64,000 bases of DNA, taken from assembly GCF_954871325.1 (NCBI RefSeq), contig NC_088775.1:55529561-55593560 (forward strand), written 5' to 3'. Source of the stretch: Gordionus sp. m RMFG-2023. Its lineage: Eukaryota; Nematomorpha; Gordioida; Chordodea; Parachordodidae. This document shows positions 56,301 through 64,000 of the stretch, piece by piece (the stretch's first letter is position 1; each line of letters begins with the position of its first letter). Position numbers and translations under genes: made by a program. The notes below the pieces were generated by a model that searched no databases, was not told where the DNA came from, and worked only from the letters and a program-made list of their open reading frames with translations.

Positions 56301-59300
56301 CAACCATTTATAGAATATCTAATGGAGCCGAGTATCACTAGCTGATTTTTAAATCTAGTTTTATCAAAATTATCAGAAATTGGAATTCACAACAATTATG
56401 ATAGGTTTTTTATTATTTAGTTATAAAATTCTTGAAAAACCAAAAAAATCTTCAAAAAGCAAAATTAATATAACTGTCAAAACAGAGTCATACAATTTTC
56501 TCAGTTGTCTATCAGTGAATTAATTTACTTTTAAAAATATCAATATTTTGCCAGATAAATATGAAGCTAAATTATTAGCCAAAGAATAAATGCAGGGAAT
56601 ATTAGTGAAGGCCCCTTTTTTTGTTCAACGGATAACATTGCTCTTATAGACCAACCTACTTTTATAATTAGATGGAGTTAAATCTTCCCATATTTAGGAT
56701 CTTTTAGACCTCAATTTACTTGATCAACAAAACACCTTACTTAAGATTAACAACAATTTGCAATAAAATATTAAAATATGATATTGGGTTTAAAGGGCAT
56801 GCGAAATCAGCTAATGCCGTTAGAAATAACCTTATAACTACTTCAGATAAAGTGTAAACTTCTCCTTCGAAACGCTTTTTATAATCTACAGGAAAATCTT
56901 TATTTTTTTTTTTAAATCTCACTTACTCGAATATTACCAATTCTTAAAAGTTATTTTGATTCCAGAACTCCTTCTAATTATCTTTTTGCTTAGATTCACA
57001 GGAAGGCATTCAACGAGGTAGGCCCTTTTAATTTAATCTTGGTTATAATTCCTATTTTAAAGATCTCAAATACAAATTTAATTTTAATATGAATATATGG
57101 TACTCTATACAACAATTTACAGAATGTTCAGAGTGCAGTTTATTATATTGAATTTTTATTTTCTAGTATTGGTATTGAAATAGTTAATAAATAGAAATTT
57201 GCTACCTTGGAATTCAAACGTTAGCATCATTATCTTTTAAGGTTATTGAACGTAGTAGTCTCAATGTTTGGTGATCTATCCGCTGATCACCTCAAACTCT
57301 TTTAAAACCTATTAGGAGGCTTTACACGAATTCATGCAAATTTTGATGCACTACCTAAACAACAGCTCTTGTTTCTTATTAAAAATCTTTTTTACCCAAA
57401 CTTATTTCTGGTTTTACATGCTAATTATTAAAACTTATTGGGCTTAGAAGAAAGTTTTAAACAATTTATGACACCCTGGAGACTTAATTTAGTGATTTCA
57501 GTTGAAAATTAGCATCCATACCTACGAAAATGGGTGGAATAGGCTTCATTTTTCTTTCATTAGTTTCCCTAGCTAGCTTTCTTTCACCTAGATTGACCCA
57601 TGACTTAGTAAAACAACTCATTCCTCTATCAGATCTTCTTTATTTTAGAAGAAGGGAAAAAATGTGTTATGACTCCTTCCAATAAACAAATAGAATTTAC
57701 TGAACCTTTTATTAATGTATTAAGTAGTAAATTTAGAGATTGCTCATCTCAATAATATCATTTGCTTAGTATAGTTCAAAATACAATAAATGACATCACA
57801 ACCTTGATACTTTACCTAGTCAGATTTTAGGTATGTCGTTAAGTGATGAAAAATATAGAATTGCAGTCGTTTAAGATGCGAAATTATACTGGCACTGTGC
57901 GCTAGATATTTCATATGTCGATTGTAAGGGTAGACATTGCCTTTCTTTCTCTTTTCTACAAGTCGTGTCTTGCTACATAAAACAATCAATACATTAAACG
58001 CTGAACAAATTAAAGATTTTGTATTTTTGCTATATTTCAATTATTATATTTGGTCTGGCAATTTTAGGAATGGTTAGTTTATTTTTCCTGTTTATATATT
58101 TTAGTTTAGGGTTATGAGAAGTTTAAAAATTATAACCTTGGCAATTCAGGTGGTTTTTTAACACGTATTTACTTTAAATAAGTGCTAACTGTAGTCATTC
58201 CTCAGGTGGTTTAAGTGCTATATAATCAATATAATAATTTTTATCTATCAATCAGATAACACTGAACGCGATGAAAAGTAGTAGTGAAGAAGTATCCCTT
58301 CAAGGCATAGAATTTTGGTCTACCGTTTGCGATGAAGAGATCGCATTATCCCTGTCCGATACTGAACAAAATCCCCTCCAAATATTGTCGGACCAACCTC
58401 TATCCAAAGAGTCGCCTGCTTCGATCAGAGTTTGCAAATTTTACGCTAAGGGGGCTTTGCCATTCATATTACCAATACTCACTGAAACCTTGACTAAACA
58501 AGTTTATAATTTTTATACCGTTTAAAGATGAGGTGGTTAGTAATTTGGCTCTAAAATAATTAAGTTAAAGGTGATATAAGTTATCTGAAATATAAATTCA
58601 ATATATTGACTGATATACATCTAAACGCTATATTTTCACTTTATTAGAACATGCCATATTTTCACTTTAGATTAGAACATGAGCGTGTTTAAATTTGAAA
58701 GAGCTTATTTTGAGAACTATTTTTGTTTCATTATTTTAAATTTACAGATCAGATAGAATAAGATTTTTATACAGATCAGTGATCTGCAATCGTGCCTAAT
58801 TTTTCAAGCCCGGCCCGGACCGAAATTTTTTAAAAAAGTATTTTAGGCCCGGCCCGAACTCGAAATTTTTTTAAAAAGTTTTGCCGGCCCGGCCCAAACT
58901 CGATTTTTTTAAAAAAAATTTACCAGCCAGGCCCAGCCCCAATTTATTTAAATATAGGAATTAATTTTTATAATTACTCAAAATAAAAGACATATGTATG
59001 TTATATGTCGTTTAGTTTCAATAAATAAAATCAAATATTTTTATTTTACATAAAAAATTCAATATAAAATTGATAAATTTAGATATATTTAAAAAAAAAT
59101 TCAAGGTCCAACTCGACCCGGCCCGAATTTTTTTTAAATATTAGGCCCGGCCGGAATACGATTATTTTAAATAAGGGCCGGACCTATCTTTGCAGATCTC
59201 TATCAGATATTATAGTATATTTAAAATCATACTTATCAGATTACCCTTTTCACTTGGTTATTTTTCGAAAAAAGCCAAGAAAGTATTCAGATTTACTAAA

Positions 59301-61555
59301 CATATTTTATTTCATAAAATTGTATTGATTTATTTTTTAAAAATAATATTATAATAATATGATAAAAGGATGAAAACGCGGACGAGGATGAATGGAACCC
59401 TTGCAAAGCGGGAAGCGTGTGTCTTATGCTAATGTCATGCTGCTGTGGGGATGAAGTTGTCACACCTATATTACCGTTCGTTACTACTAACATATTCAAC
59501 ACACGGGATTGGAGAGCTAGGGATGCCTCCGTTATGGCTTTCGGTTTAGTTGCTTTAATTTGTAACAGGCCTTTTTAGAGCCTAACTAATTTTATTTTAT
59601 TTCTAATTTTTCGCACTAATATTTTTTATTAAGTTGGGAAAACAGTTCTCAATTTTAGAAGGCATGGCAAATTATGCCCTATATTGTAGTGATCTGCATC
59701 GGGCCTAATTTTTCAAGCACGGCCTGGTTGGAATTTTTTTTTAAAAAAGTTTTGCCGACCCGACCCGAACCCGAATTTTTTTAAAAGGTTTTGCCGGCCC
59801 GGCCCAAACCCTAAATTTTTCAAAAAAATTTACCGACCCGACCCGGCCCGAATTTATTTAAATATAGAAATTAATTTTTATAATTACTCAAAATAAAAGA
59901 CATATGTTATATGTCGTTTAGTTTCTATAATTAAAATCAAATATTTTTATTTTACATAAAAAATTCAATATAAAATTGATAAATTTAGATATATTTAAAA
60001 AAAATTCCAAGGTCCGACCCGACCCGGCCCGAATTTTTTTAAATATTAGGCCCGACCCGAACCCGAATCGATTATTTTAAATATAATTAAACCCGAGCCA
60101 GGCCTAACTTTGCAGATCTCTACATATTGTGAACTTATATTGTAACCCCATTTATTCCCTTTTTACAACTTCATTAATAATTTGTGGTGTTAGAATTATA
60201 TTTTATTTTATACCTATCTTCGATATTTACTATTCTCTCATGCCACATTTAATTTGACAGAATTATCCCAAAATTTATTATCGTACTCTCATAAACTAAC
60301 TTTTAACTTATGATATATCGAATGAATAGCCATTAAACGATATATTGCGATGCATTTGAAAGAATAGAAATGAAAGACTTAAAGCTTATTGTATTTATAG
60401 TTTATGTTTTATTTTATCATTTAAGATATTATATTGCCGTTTAAGATTTATGTTTTATTTTATCATTTAAGATATTATATCGCCCATTAAGATTTATATT
60501 TACCCTCTTCATCGCAGAAACATATTAATATAAACTGTATAAGGATTAAAATAAGGAACCAGAAAAGGTAGATAATTTTAATTAAATTAAATATTTAGTT
60601 AGCATTTTTAACAAATTTTTTACCTGTAATTCGATCGATATATTATTATAATTTTAAATTATTCGAAATATTTGTAAATGGTCGAAATTTTGTAAGATAT
60701 TTCTCAGAAATATATGAAATTATCTAACATGTTCCTTGCACAACTTTTATTTTTCTTATGTTTTTTTTACATTTTATAAATTCCTTTTTTAAATTTTAAT
60801 AAACCATTTTTTCATTTTTGAAAATATTTTTAAAAAATTTAATTATCAAATCCAATATTCGACGAATCAAACCAAATAATATTTTTACTATTCGTACGAA
60901 ACGAATTTAGAATGATTCGATTCTCGTACGATACAGAATTATTCGATTCGTACAAATACTATGAACATAGAATTATTCGATTCGTACAAATACGAAATTA
61001 CAATTATTCGATTCGTGATTTTGTAAGTATAATATTTTTAGACCCTTTCTTATATTATTGCTTGATTGAACAAGGTTGTATAATGGAAGGACCTTCCCCG
61101 GATACATTGAAGCCTCTAGTCGAACAAGCATTACCTCATATAGTACCTATGTTAAAAGACTCCGTATTGCTGGTTAGGGATACCACGTCTTGGACTATCG
61201 GTTTATCTTTTTATCACAATTAATGTGATTATATAGTTGTGAATCATCGAAATTTTTTGCTTTTTGATAAAATAAAATAATAGATTGGTCTAAGCATAAG
61301 GATAAAATTTGTATATTTTCGAAATCAGAAGTTAACAAAGCATGAAGTTGGCTTGTTTGCATATCATTGTTTATAGAAATTCAAACCTATATAATCAAGA
61401 AAACCATTATTAATATTTATTTTATCGACAAAATAGGTCGGATTTGCGAGTTTTTACCTGAGATAGTCTTAAACCCTAGCATCCTGAATCCTCTGCTCAG
61501 CGCGTTGGTTGAAAATTTATCTTCGGAAGCAAAAATAGCTGTCAATATATGTTGG
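38333..61555 (+). CDS. KPNB1: Importin subunit beta-1 (karyopherin beta-1), exons 1-12, 3' part beyond the window
   Basis: This nuclear import receptor is built of HEAT repeats. It binds cargo through importin alpha or directly, passes the nuclear pore through FG-nucleoporins and releases cargo on binding RanGTP. Twelve exons give about 485 residues that follow the animal protein without gaps from MMDELIKVLSKFVSS to KIAVNICW, roughly the N-terminal 55% of a ~870-residue family member (HEAT repeats 1 to about 11). Landmarks are PELIPQLV, NEILTAII, MQVVCEATQ, LQGIEFWS.VCDEE, the acidic loop DENADEDEWNPCKA (the family's HEAT-8 loop that contacts Ran) and RDTTSWTIGRICE. All eleven complete introns are GT-AG with matching phases. 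Introns 1-5 are 40-45 bp and intron 8 is 18,453 bp. No stop or frame break was found. It looks functional. Confidence 0.93.
38424..38482 (+). CDS. KPNB1: Importin beta-1 exon 2
   Basis: Encodes (D)QNELRVAELFLQQAASNNL, matching the first HEAT repeat (family pattern LE.A..FLEQAA..NL). It follows a 45-bp intron with acceptor tttaag, starts in phase 1 and ends in phase 0. Confidence 0.88.
38524..38706 (+). CDS. KPNB1: Importin beta-1 exon 3
   Basis: Sixty-one codons from GGFLTELSNVI to RNFIKQN, including AAGLELKNHLTSKD and YHQRWL, the end of HEAT 1 and start of HEAT 2. Flanked by introns of 41 and 42 bp. Confidence 0.92.
38749..38949 (+). CDS. KPNB1: Importin beta-1 exon 4
   Basis: Sixty-seven codons, including AAQCAAYLAVAELPQNLWPE and LEALGYICQEI (HEAT 2-3). 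Preceded by acceptor ttatag and followed by a 40-bp intron. Confidence 0.93.
38990..39063 (+). CDS. KPNB1: Importin beta-1 exon 5
   Basis: Begins DPRLLHSQSNEILTAIIHGM. The acceptor tatctag at 38989 was chosen because it alone gives the family's DP..L...SNEIL reading; an AG about 12 bp upstream would bring in a stop. Ends in phase 2. Confidence 0.85.
39105..39180 (+). CDS. KPNB1: Importin beta-1 exon 6
   Basis: Encodes TYVKLAATTALLNSLEFTNA and NFNHE, matching the conserved VKLAAT.ALLNSLEF block. Preceded by a 41-bp intron; ends in phase 0 before a 380-bp intron that contains a MITE. Confidence 0.9.
39278..39468. mobile_element. Small MITE in importin intron 6
   Basis: The ends agttggctaaaaaatggct and, from the right, tagttgagcaatggctaaaa are inverted repeats about 190 bp apart. 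No coding capacity; no exact target duplication seen. Confidence 0.5.
39561..39620 (+). CDS. KPNB1: Importin beta-1 exon 7
   Basis: Twenty codons, NERNYIMQVVCEATQSQDIN, matching the family's MQVVCEATQ block. Acceptor tgctag, donor gtatta; phase 0 at both ends. Confidence 0.9.
39713..39802 (+). CDS. KPNB1: Importin beta-1 exon 8
   Basis: Thirty codons, with VRALQCLVKIMSLYYEYMET and YMRAALFA (HEAT 5 region). The donor gtacaa opens the 18.5-kb intron 8. The next residues of the family (ITIEAM) appear only at 58256. Confidence 0.92.
40490..41362. mobile_element. GCAGAGACCTGCA-family element nested in 40173-41704
   Basis: Begins agcagagacctgcaagccc and ends near ggtacctctgcaaatcc. Its body matches the copy at 16535-17125 over several hundred bp, except for one inserted block at 40924-41153. 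Confidence 0.65.
40924..41153. mobile_element. MITE, fourth level of nesting
   Basis: Inverted ends tagtgttgttaaacg and cgtttaacaaca, with matching internal arms cgttttgagccg / cggctcaaaacg. Absent from the sister copy at 16535-17125, where the flanking text is continuous (aaaatatgtaatatgcttgc). This shows directly that it is an insertion. Same terminus as the hAT element at 46854-48313, which may be its autonomous relative. Confidence 0.8.
41905..45080. mobile_element. Element with ~500-bp or longer inverted repeats, interrupted by a hAT element
   Basis: The left arm (about 41925-42000 and 42990-43470) and right arm (about 44520-45065) match as reverse complements. Shared landmarks are tgaattccatat, ctccctcagaa, cacttactcgctaa, gggtctaggagtt and the inner aaccacattc/gaatgtggtt. 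The spacer (43480-44510) has no recognisable coding sequence. The structure resembles a foldback or long-TIR DNA transposon; superfamily unknown. Confidence 0.7.
42003..42985 (+). mobile_element. hAT fossil inserted in the left arm of the long-TIR element
   Basis: Inverted flanks gagctagctcctttt / gagctagctactttt lie near the ends. The right end ctttttaaaagagc..caactctg is typical of hAT. A plus-strand frame at 42478-42660 (EDFFGFHEIYHKEANILDKY) and, in another frame near 42665-42720, the SSAPVERLFSIAK-type dimerization motif mark a hAT transposase C-terminus. Several stops; dead. The matching right arm of the host element lacks this block, which confirms the insertion. Confidence 0.65.
45230..46660 (-). 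pseudogene. LINE reverse-transcriptase C-terminus, split by a MITE
   Basis: On the minus strand, 46466-46300 reads FQACVKRVNDNIDIGGLAIG followed by LEKCYLGEILNSDRVVDLVV. This is the CYLG...D...D..V pattern found after the RT domain of CR1/RTE-like LINEs. Beyond the MITE (45619-46296), the part at about 45560-45230 reads RLRWVVHFD-like and RNPDERE-like, as expected for a LINE C-terminus (RLRWFGHV type). Many stops; old copy. Confidence 0.5.
45619..46296. mobile_element. hAT-type MITE in the LINE fossil
   Basis: Inverted ends cagggttggcaagtcggtca and, at the right, tgaccgatcaaatgcacaac followed by cctg. The flanks aacctgac (45611-45618) and aacttgag (46297-46304) agree at 6 of 8 bases, which fits an aged 8-bp target duplication. 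678 bp, AT-rich, non-coding. Confidence 0.6.
46854..48313 (-). mobile_element. hAT transposon, TIR tagtgttgttaa, exact 8-bp target duplication
   Basis: Both ends carry the perfect inverted repeat tagtgttgttaa, with further ctagttac-type repeats inside. The exact duplication atattaat flanks it (46846-46853 and 48314-48321). It encodes on the minus strand the middle and C-terminal part of a hAT transposase. At 1460 bp it lacks the BED-finger N-terminal half, so it is internally deleted. Confidence 0.9.
46990..48141 (-). pseudogene. hAT transposase, truncated, two frames
   Basis: The C-terminal frame (46990-47484, 164 residues) has AVILHPLFKTHWPW, then the dimerization block TSSAPEERLFSLGRLIFGEK and NFEIQLLLKANKHL. 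The upstream frame (47890-48141) has FNYLLRHQRCSCHIKLSGNK (a conserved C-x-C-H block of the family) and CQRLWNTQNKSGPSAEQIKD. The DNA-binding N-terminus and first catalytic Asp region are missing, and stops separate the frames. Cannot encode a working transposase. Confidence 0.8.
48555..49720 (-). mobile_element. Second hAT fossil of a different family
   Basis: On the minus strand near 49030-48900 the text reads FDNFSYVKNMFIN followed by ALPSSASVERLFS, the hAT dimerization motif. Upstream blocks near 49420-49260 read LADKVIIDFIIDKVQPY, similar to the family's FI.ED.RP.S segment. Gtagc-rich inverted text near 48580-48690 may be the 3' end of the element. Strongly degraded; ends not fixed. Confidence 0.55.
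50421..53992 (+). mobile_element. Sola-like DNA transposon with ~750-bp inverted repeats, TSD ATAA
   Basis: The termini gggtcattccacgtcagatg and, from the right, gggtcattccatgacaaatc are inverted. The repeats continue to about 51210 on the left and 53240 on the right (shared marks: ggccgaccc, gaatgaagatggcc, tatcgataaaagaaattcaa). A 4-bp duplication ataa flanks it (50417-50420 and 53993-53996). Sola elements make 4-bp duplications, so I place it near Sola2 on that basis plus transposase style. An isolated end of the same family lies at 16048-16093. Confidence 0.7.
51570..53182 (+). pseudogene. Transposase pseudogene of the Sola-like element
   Basis: The best frame (51589-51846) reads MDEISRIMPGKKDCVSILTK, then HKRLILDNLKEIYIFFKE, then MRPDVKIGFSKFASIRPKIV and HMYVIAATTKIL. 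This is a block seen in a widespread invertebrate transposase family (SRIMPGKKD...KRLIL.NL.E....F....P..KIGFSKF..LRPK). Later pieces read EFINAFFEKI, an SDGSA-type segment near 52460 and CDGIGGTVKRLAARASLQ-like text near 52580-52630, all family landmarks. At least six stops or frame changes; inactive. Confidence 0.65.
54600..54885 (+). mobile_element. hAT transposase C-terminus fragment
   Basis: From 54611 the plus strand reads LPSSSPVERVFSMAKVVLST followed by RVYLIKN, the hAT dimerization motif (SSP.ERVFS.A...LS.R...L). The rest of the 78-residue frame is low-complexity. No ends identified. Confidence 0.6.
55557..56150 (-). mobile_element. hAT element remnant, end tagaggtctgca, with transposase C-terminus
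   Basis: The left end tagaggtctgcattgggcgg is followed by gcccgccc-rich repeats, the same style as the MITEs at 58777 and 59687. On the minus strand near 56065-55965 lies SSVQRFSIAERFLEQRRKCL followed by NPENVDSLLFLH, a clear hAT C-terminus. This links the GC-rich MITE family to a hAT source. A short gaag microsatellite follows at 56088-56108. Right end uncertain. Confidence 0.6.
56150..56985. other. Intronic AT-rich DNA, no element classified
   Basis: Within importin intron 8. I see no repeat ends or coding motif that can be assigned, though it may be a further part of the neighbouring hAT or LINE fossils. Confidence 0.4.
56990..57800 (+). pseudogene. LINE reverse-transcriptase C-terminal fossil
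   Basis: Plus-strand fragments read GGFTRIHANFDALPKQQLLF and LIKNLFYPNLFLVLHANY, then FKQFMTPWRLNLVISVEN. This resembles the post-RT region of LINEs (LP.H..L.LLKN.F.IPKL.YLLR). It is probably the same group as the fossil at 50095-54300 and more 5' in that protein. Many stops; low sequence conservation makes this tentative. Confidence 0.35.
58256..58501 (+). CDS. KPNB1: Importin beta-1 exon 9
   Basis: Eighty-two codons from ITLNAMKSSSEEVSLQGIEF to ILTETLTKQ, with the landmark WSTVCDEE and CKFYAKGALPFILPIL (HEAT 6-7). Acceptor aatcag, phase 0 at both ends. Visibly more GC-rich than exons 5-8. Confidence 0.93.
58777..59202. mobile_element. MITE copy 1, importin intron 9
   Basis: Ends cagtgatctgca and tgcagatctcta, with ggcccggcccgaa-type repeats inside both ends and an AT-rich centre. 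It matches 59687-60122 in the same orientation along its length. Flanking duplication not exact. The family source is probably the hAT element at 55557. Confidence 0.75.
59369..59543 (+). CDS. KPNB1: Importin beta-1 exon 10
   Basis: Begins with the acidic loop DENADEDEWNPCKAGSVCLM and ends RDWRARDASVMAFG, in phase 1. In the family the acidic loop of HEAT 8 contacts Ran and the cargo-binding side. Acceptor ataaaag. Confidence 0.93.
59687..60122. mobile_element. MITE copy 2, importin intron 10
   Basis: Ends tagtgatctgca and tgcagatctcta. The flanks ctatattg and catattgt resemble a shifted, aged target duplication. Centre nearly identical to 58777-59202. Confidence 0.78.
60400..60495. repeat. 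Tandem duplication, ~57-bp unit
   Basis: The text tttatgttttattttatcat followed by ttaagatattatat occurs twice in succession, in importin intron 10. Confidence 0.7.
60850..61018. repeat. Minisatellite attattcgattcgtacaaat, just upstream of exon 11
   Basis: Four to five imperfect copies of a ~25-30-bp unit with attcgattcgtac. It ends about 60 bp before the exon 11 acceptor. Confidence 0.65.
61075..61200 (+). CDS. KPNB1: Importin beta-1 exon 11
   Basis: Encodes (G)CIMEGPSPDTLKPLVEQALP and HIVPMLKDSVLLVRDTTSWT, then IG, matching CILEGP....LKPLV.QA.P..I..MKD....VRDT..WT.G. Starts and ends in phase 1. Confidence 0.93.
61437..61555 (+). CDS. KPNB1: Importin beta-1 exon 12 (last in window)
   Basis: Encodes (G)RICEFLPEIVLNPSILNPLL, then SALVENLSSEAKIAVNICW, matching GRICE.LPE....PLL..L...L..E...A.N.CW. 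Ends in phase 0 with donor gtaaat. The next expected block (AFSSLAEAA) is not found before the window ends. Confidence 0.92.
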
Positions 61556-61798
61556 GTAAATTTTTTTATGAATTTCTTAATTGGCATACCTAGAAGTATG
61601 ACACAATCAAAAAGTGAATAAAAATGTTACATCTTATTAGAACCCAAAATGTACTAGCCCACATATATATATATATACCCCTTTCGATTTTTTATTTATT
61701 GGTATATTAAAATTCCAATAAAAATAAAATAAGAAAGATTTTTATTTATTGAAATTTTATAAAAATTATCTATTAATTTTTTATTAATTAGTATTAAA

Positions 61799-63100
61799 CT
61801 AGTAGATAGCCCGTCAAAAATGACGGGGAATGAGAATTTTCTTCTTACTTTTATGCTAGTTGTTACCTGTTATTTGAAAATAATATCCAATTTTTATTCT
61901 TTTTACTCCTCCCCCCCCTTCAGGCCAGGTTCAATCCATTAAAACTAAGTGTAAATACTATGGTTTGAGTTAAAATAAATTTAAGGCTTTTATTTGATAA
62001 TACCAATATTTTGTTAAATATTATTGATCACTTATACCTAATATTTAATATTAAAATAAATTCCCAGACAAAATACAAAGCCATAATAATTTTGAAAAAT
62101 TCTTCCAAACCCAATGAAAGATCATAATAATTTTGGTAGTTGAGAACCGTAATAAAATATTTAAATAATCATAATGAATTTAAAAATACAATCAAAATCA
62201 GATTTTCATGGGCTTTGGTTTTTTGATCAGGCCGACCCCAGGCCTGCAAAATAACTTGTTTTAGGCCAATGTCTGACCCATAGTTAATAAAAAAATTATC
62301 AAACGTCCAAGCTTACAATAATTTTGAAAATATTTCCCCAAGCCCAGCCCAATATAATTTATAAAAATATTTTCCAAGCCCAGTCCAACTCATAATAATT
62401 TTGTGAAAATATTTCTCAAACCTGGCCAACCCATAGTAATTTTCAAAATTTTTTCTCAAACCTGGAGATAGGTAAATCTCTAAAAATCATTTTTATTCTT
62501 CAGACCAAGGCCAACCCATTTAGACTAAGAGTGAATACTATTTTTTTGGATAAAAATATATTTAAATTAGCTTTTACCTGAAGGCCATATAAATATTCTG
62601 TGTTAAATATTACACCTATGCCTAATATTAAAAAAATTCCCAAGCCAGGTCCAGCACTTGGAAAAATTTCTCAAACCTGCCATAATAATTTTGGTAGTTG
62701 AGAACTGAAATAAAATATATAAAAAGTCACAAAAAATATAATCAGAATATGAAAGTTGTATGGGCCTAGGTTTTTGATCAGGTTTGCCATGTCTTCAAAA
62801 GAAATTTTCAGGCCAATTTCTAACCCAAAAATTTTCAGGTAAGACTATATTAATTTTGAAAAATGTTTCGCAAGCTACGTCCAAGTCCATATTAATTGTG
62901 AAAAATATTTCCCAAGCCCAGGAAAACCCATAATAATTTATTTTTTCCTTGGATCCAGAAAAATAGTAAGGGATTTATAAGAATTAAATCTGTCTAATAT
63001 ATGTATATATTTTTTTTGCCATTTTATATCATTTGGAAAATTTTTCAAAATTATCATCAAATGAAGGGGAAATATCTGATTTACCTATCATTATATGAAA
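61799..63100 (-). mobile_element. Second copy of the Helitron family, in importin intron 12
   Basis: On the minus strand it ends ccccgtcatttttgacggg (hairpin) and, seven bases on, CTAG at 61802-61799, preceded on the plus strand by A. This is the same 3' end as the Helitron at 27310. The body to about 63100 carries the same caagcccag...aataattttgaaaa sub-repeats and aaggggaaatatctgattta. The 5' TC end was not found, so the copy may be truncated. Confidence 0.7.
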
Positions 63101-64000
63101 TTCATGAATACATATAAAAGTACCATGCTGAAAATATGTTCATTATAATTTAAATTTTAAACAAATCACCACCTTTCCAAATGATTTACTACTTAGTTAC
63201 AAATTATAAAATTAAATTTAAGACATTGATATTAAATTACAATAGAAAAAATAAAATATTTTAAGTTAACAAATAATAGGAGGTTAACTTCAATCATATT
63301 CAAATTATATATAATTAAAACAAAAAGGTTATACATTTCATCAAAAATGTTATAATAAGTTATGAATAACATACATTCTAATTATTTAATTTTTTATTTT
63401 TAGATTTAAATTTAAATTCTTCAAAATATTACACTGCTAATAATCTTTGCAATCTTAAACCATACAATAAATATATTACAATAACTCAGATCGTAACATT
63501 AAAAGGTGCTGGAAAATAAGGATGTACTATATGTCAAACAATATATATATGGTTAAAAGAAAATATGTGTCCAAAGTGTTGTTATTAATTTGTGAAAATT
63601 TTAAGGGTTTTTTTAAAACATTTTGGAAGCAGCTTAAAATAAAATATAAATTAATTATTATTGAATAAATTTTTGGATTTAAAGAGAAGTTATTTGGAGA
63701 ATAGAATAAGTTTTGGAATAATAATAAAAATGATTATTTTAGAAATATATCATGGTATTTTATATAATTAAGTAATGAGGAACTATTAAATATACACATG
63801 AATTTCATATAAAACCTAAACACTTATAATAAAAAATTATTTAAATGCTTTTAAGACCTTCATAAATGCTCTTTTAAACAAAGACCTCCTATTATAGATT
63901 TAAATGAAATACGGGGTCAACCTGATTGTGTCACAAAAACTCTGTGGTGGTATCCTTGGCTATTTAGAAGATTATTGGCAAGGGTCATAATCCAGGGTCT
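63100..64000. other. Importin intron 12, AT-rich, no exon found
   Basis: No reading frame resembling the next importin blocks and no repeat pair. The last 100 bases are less AT-rich but show no recognised coding motif. Confidence 0.45.

Larger units (their letters stand above)
39803..58255 (+). other. KPNB1: Importin beta-1 intron 8 (18,453 bp), filled with nested transposons
   Basis: Donor gtacaatc after ...RAALFA and acceptor aatcag before ITLNAMK. The interrupted protein block is continuous in the family (ALFAITIEAM), so no exon is missing in between. Nearly all of the intron can be assigned to hAT, LINE, Sola-like and MITE insertions described separately. No host exon was found inside. 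Confidence 0.88.

Noticed and set aside
58777-59202. GC-rich blocks in importin introns 9 and 10 as CpG-island-like regulatory sites
   Set aside because: They are terminal repeats of a MITE family present at several other loci in the window.
63900-64000. Less AT-rich end of the window as importin exon 13
   Set aside because: No frame resembles the expected AFSSLAEAA block and no convincing acceptor precedes it.

Overview
This is a window of animal nuclear DNA: very AT-rich, with spliceosomal introns and a dense cover of transposable elements. Its one clear host gene is importin subunit beta-1 (karyopherin beta-1, plus strand). Twelve exons between 38333 and 61555 together encode about 485 residues, and the gene runs off the right edge. 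Five of its first introns are only 40-45 bp, while intron 8 is about 18.5 kb and consists almost entirely of nested transposons. P-type, Helitron, hAT, Tc1/mariner and Sola-like DNA transposons, LINEs, Ty3/Gypsy fossils and a DIRS-like retroelement all suggest an invertebrate metazoan. I cannot name the species.

Layout. 1-5190: AT-rich DNA with a minus-strand Ty3/Gypsy integrase fossil (about 1990-2880) and a MITE remnant. 5190-8720: a plus-strand Gypsy fossil joined to the 3' part of a second retroelement. 8720-14100: low-complexity DNA, two copies of a dispersed repeat, another Gypsy fossil, and an element whose ends are inverted minisatellites. 14162-14695: an unrecognised 177-residue reading frame. 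17340-21340: a GC-rich retroelement with two small gag-like frames and an RT-RNase H frame, and no integrase or recombinase recognised. 21395-23313: a hAT element with 8-bp target duplication and a nested MITE. 24020-26480: a Tc1/mariner element flanked by inverted arrays of ~120-bp repeats. 27310-31085: a Helitron with canonical ends. About 31720-37060: a P-type transposon with a THAP-domain transposase in several exons, itself carrying a hAT MITE.

38333-64000 is the importin locus. Intron 8 (39803-58255) holds a nest up to four insertions deep (39935-45182), a LINE with an inserted MITE, several hAT elements, and a 3.57-kb Sola-like element with inverted repeats of roughly 750 bp sitting inside an older LINE. 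Introns 9 and 10 each hold a copy of the same MITE. Intron 12 contains a second Helitron-family copy (from 61799).

Most transposon genes here are dead copies. The host gene appears open throughout: all eleven complete introns have GT-AG borders and phases that match the conserved protein. Family names rest on motif recognition, exact terminal repeats and target-site duplications read from the sequence. No database search was possible.
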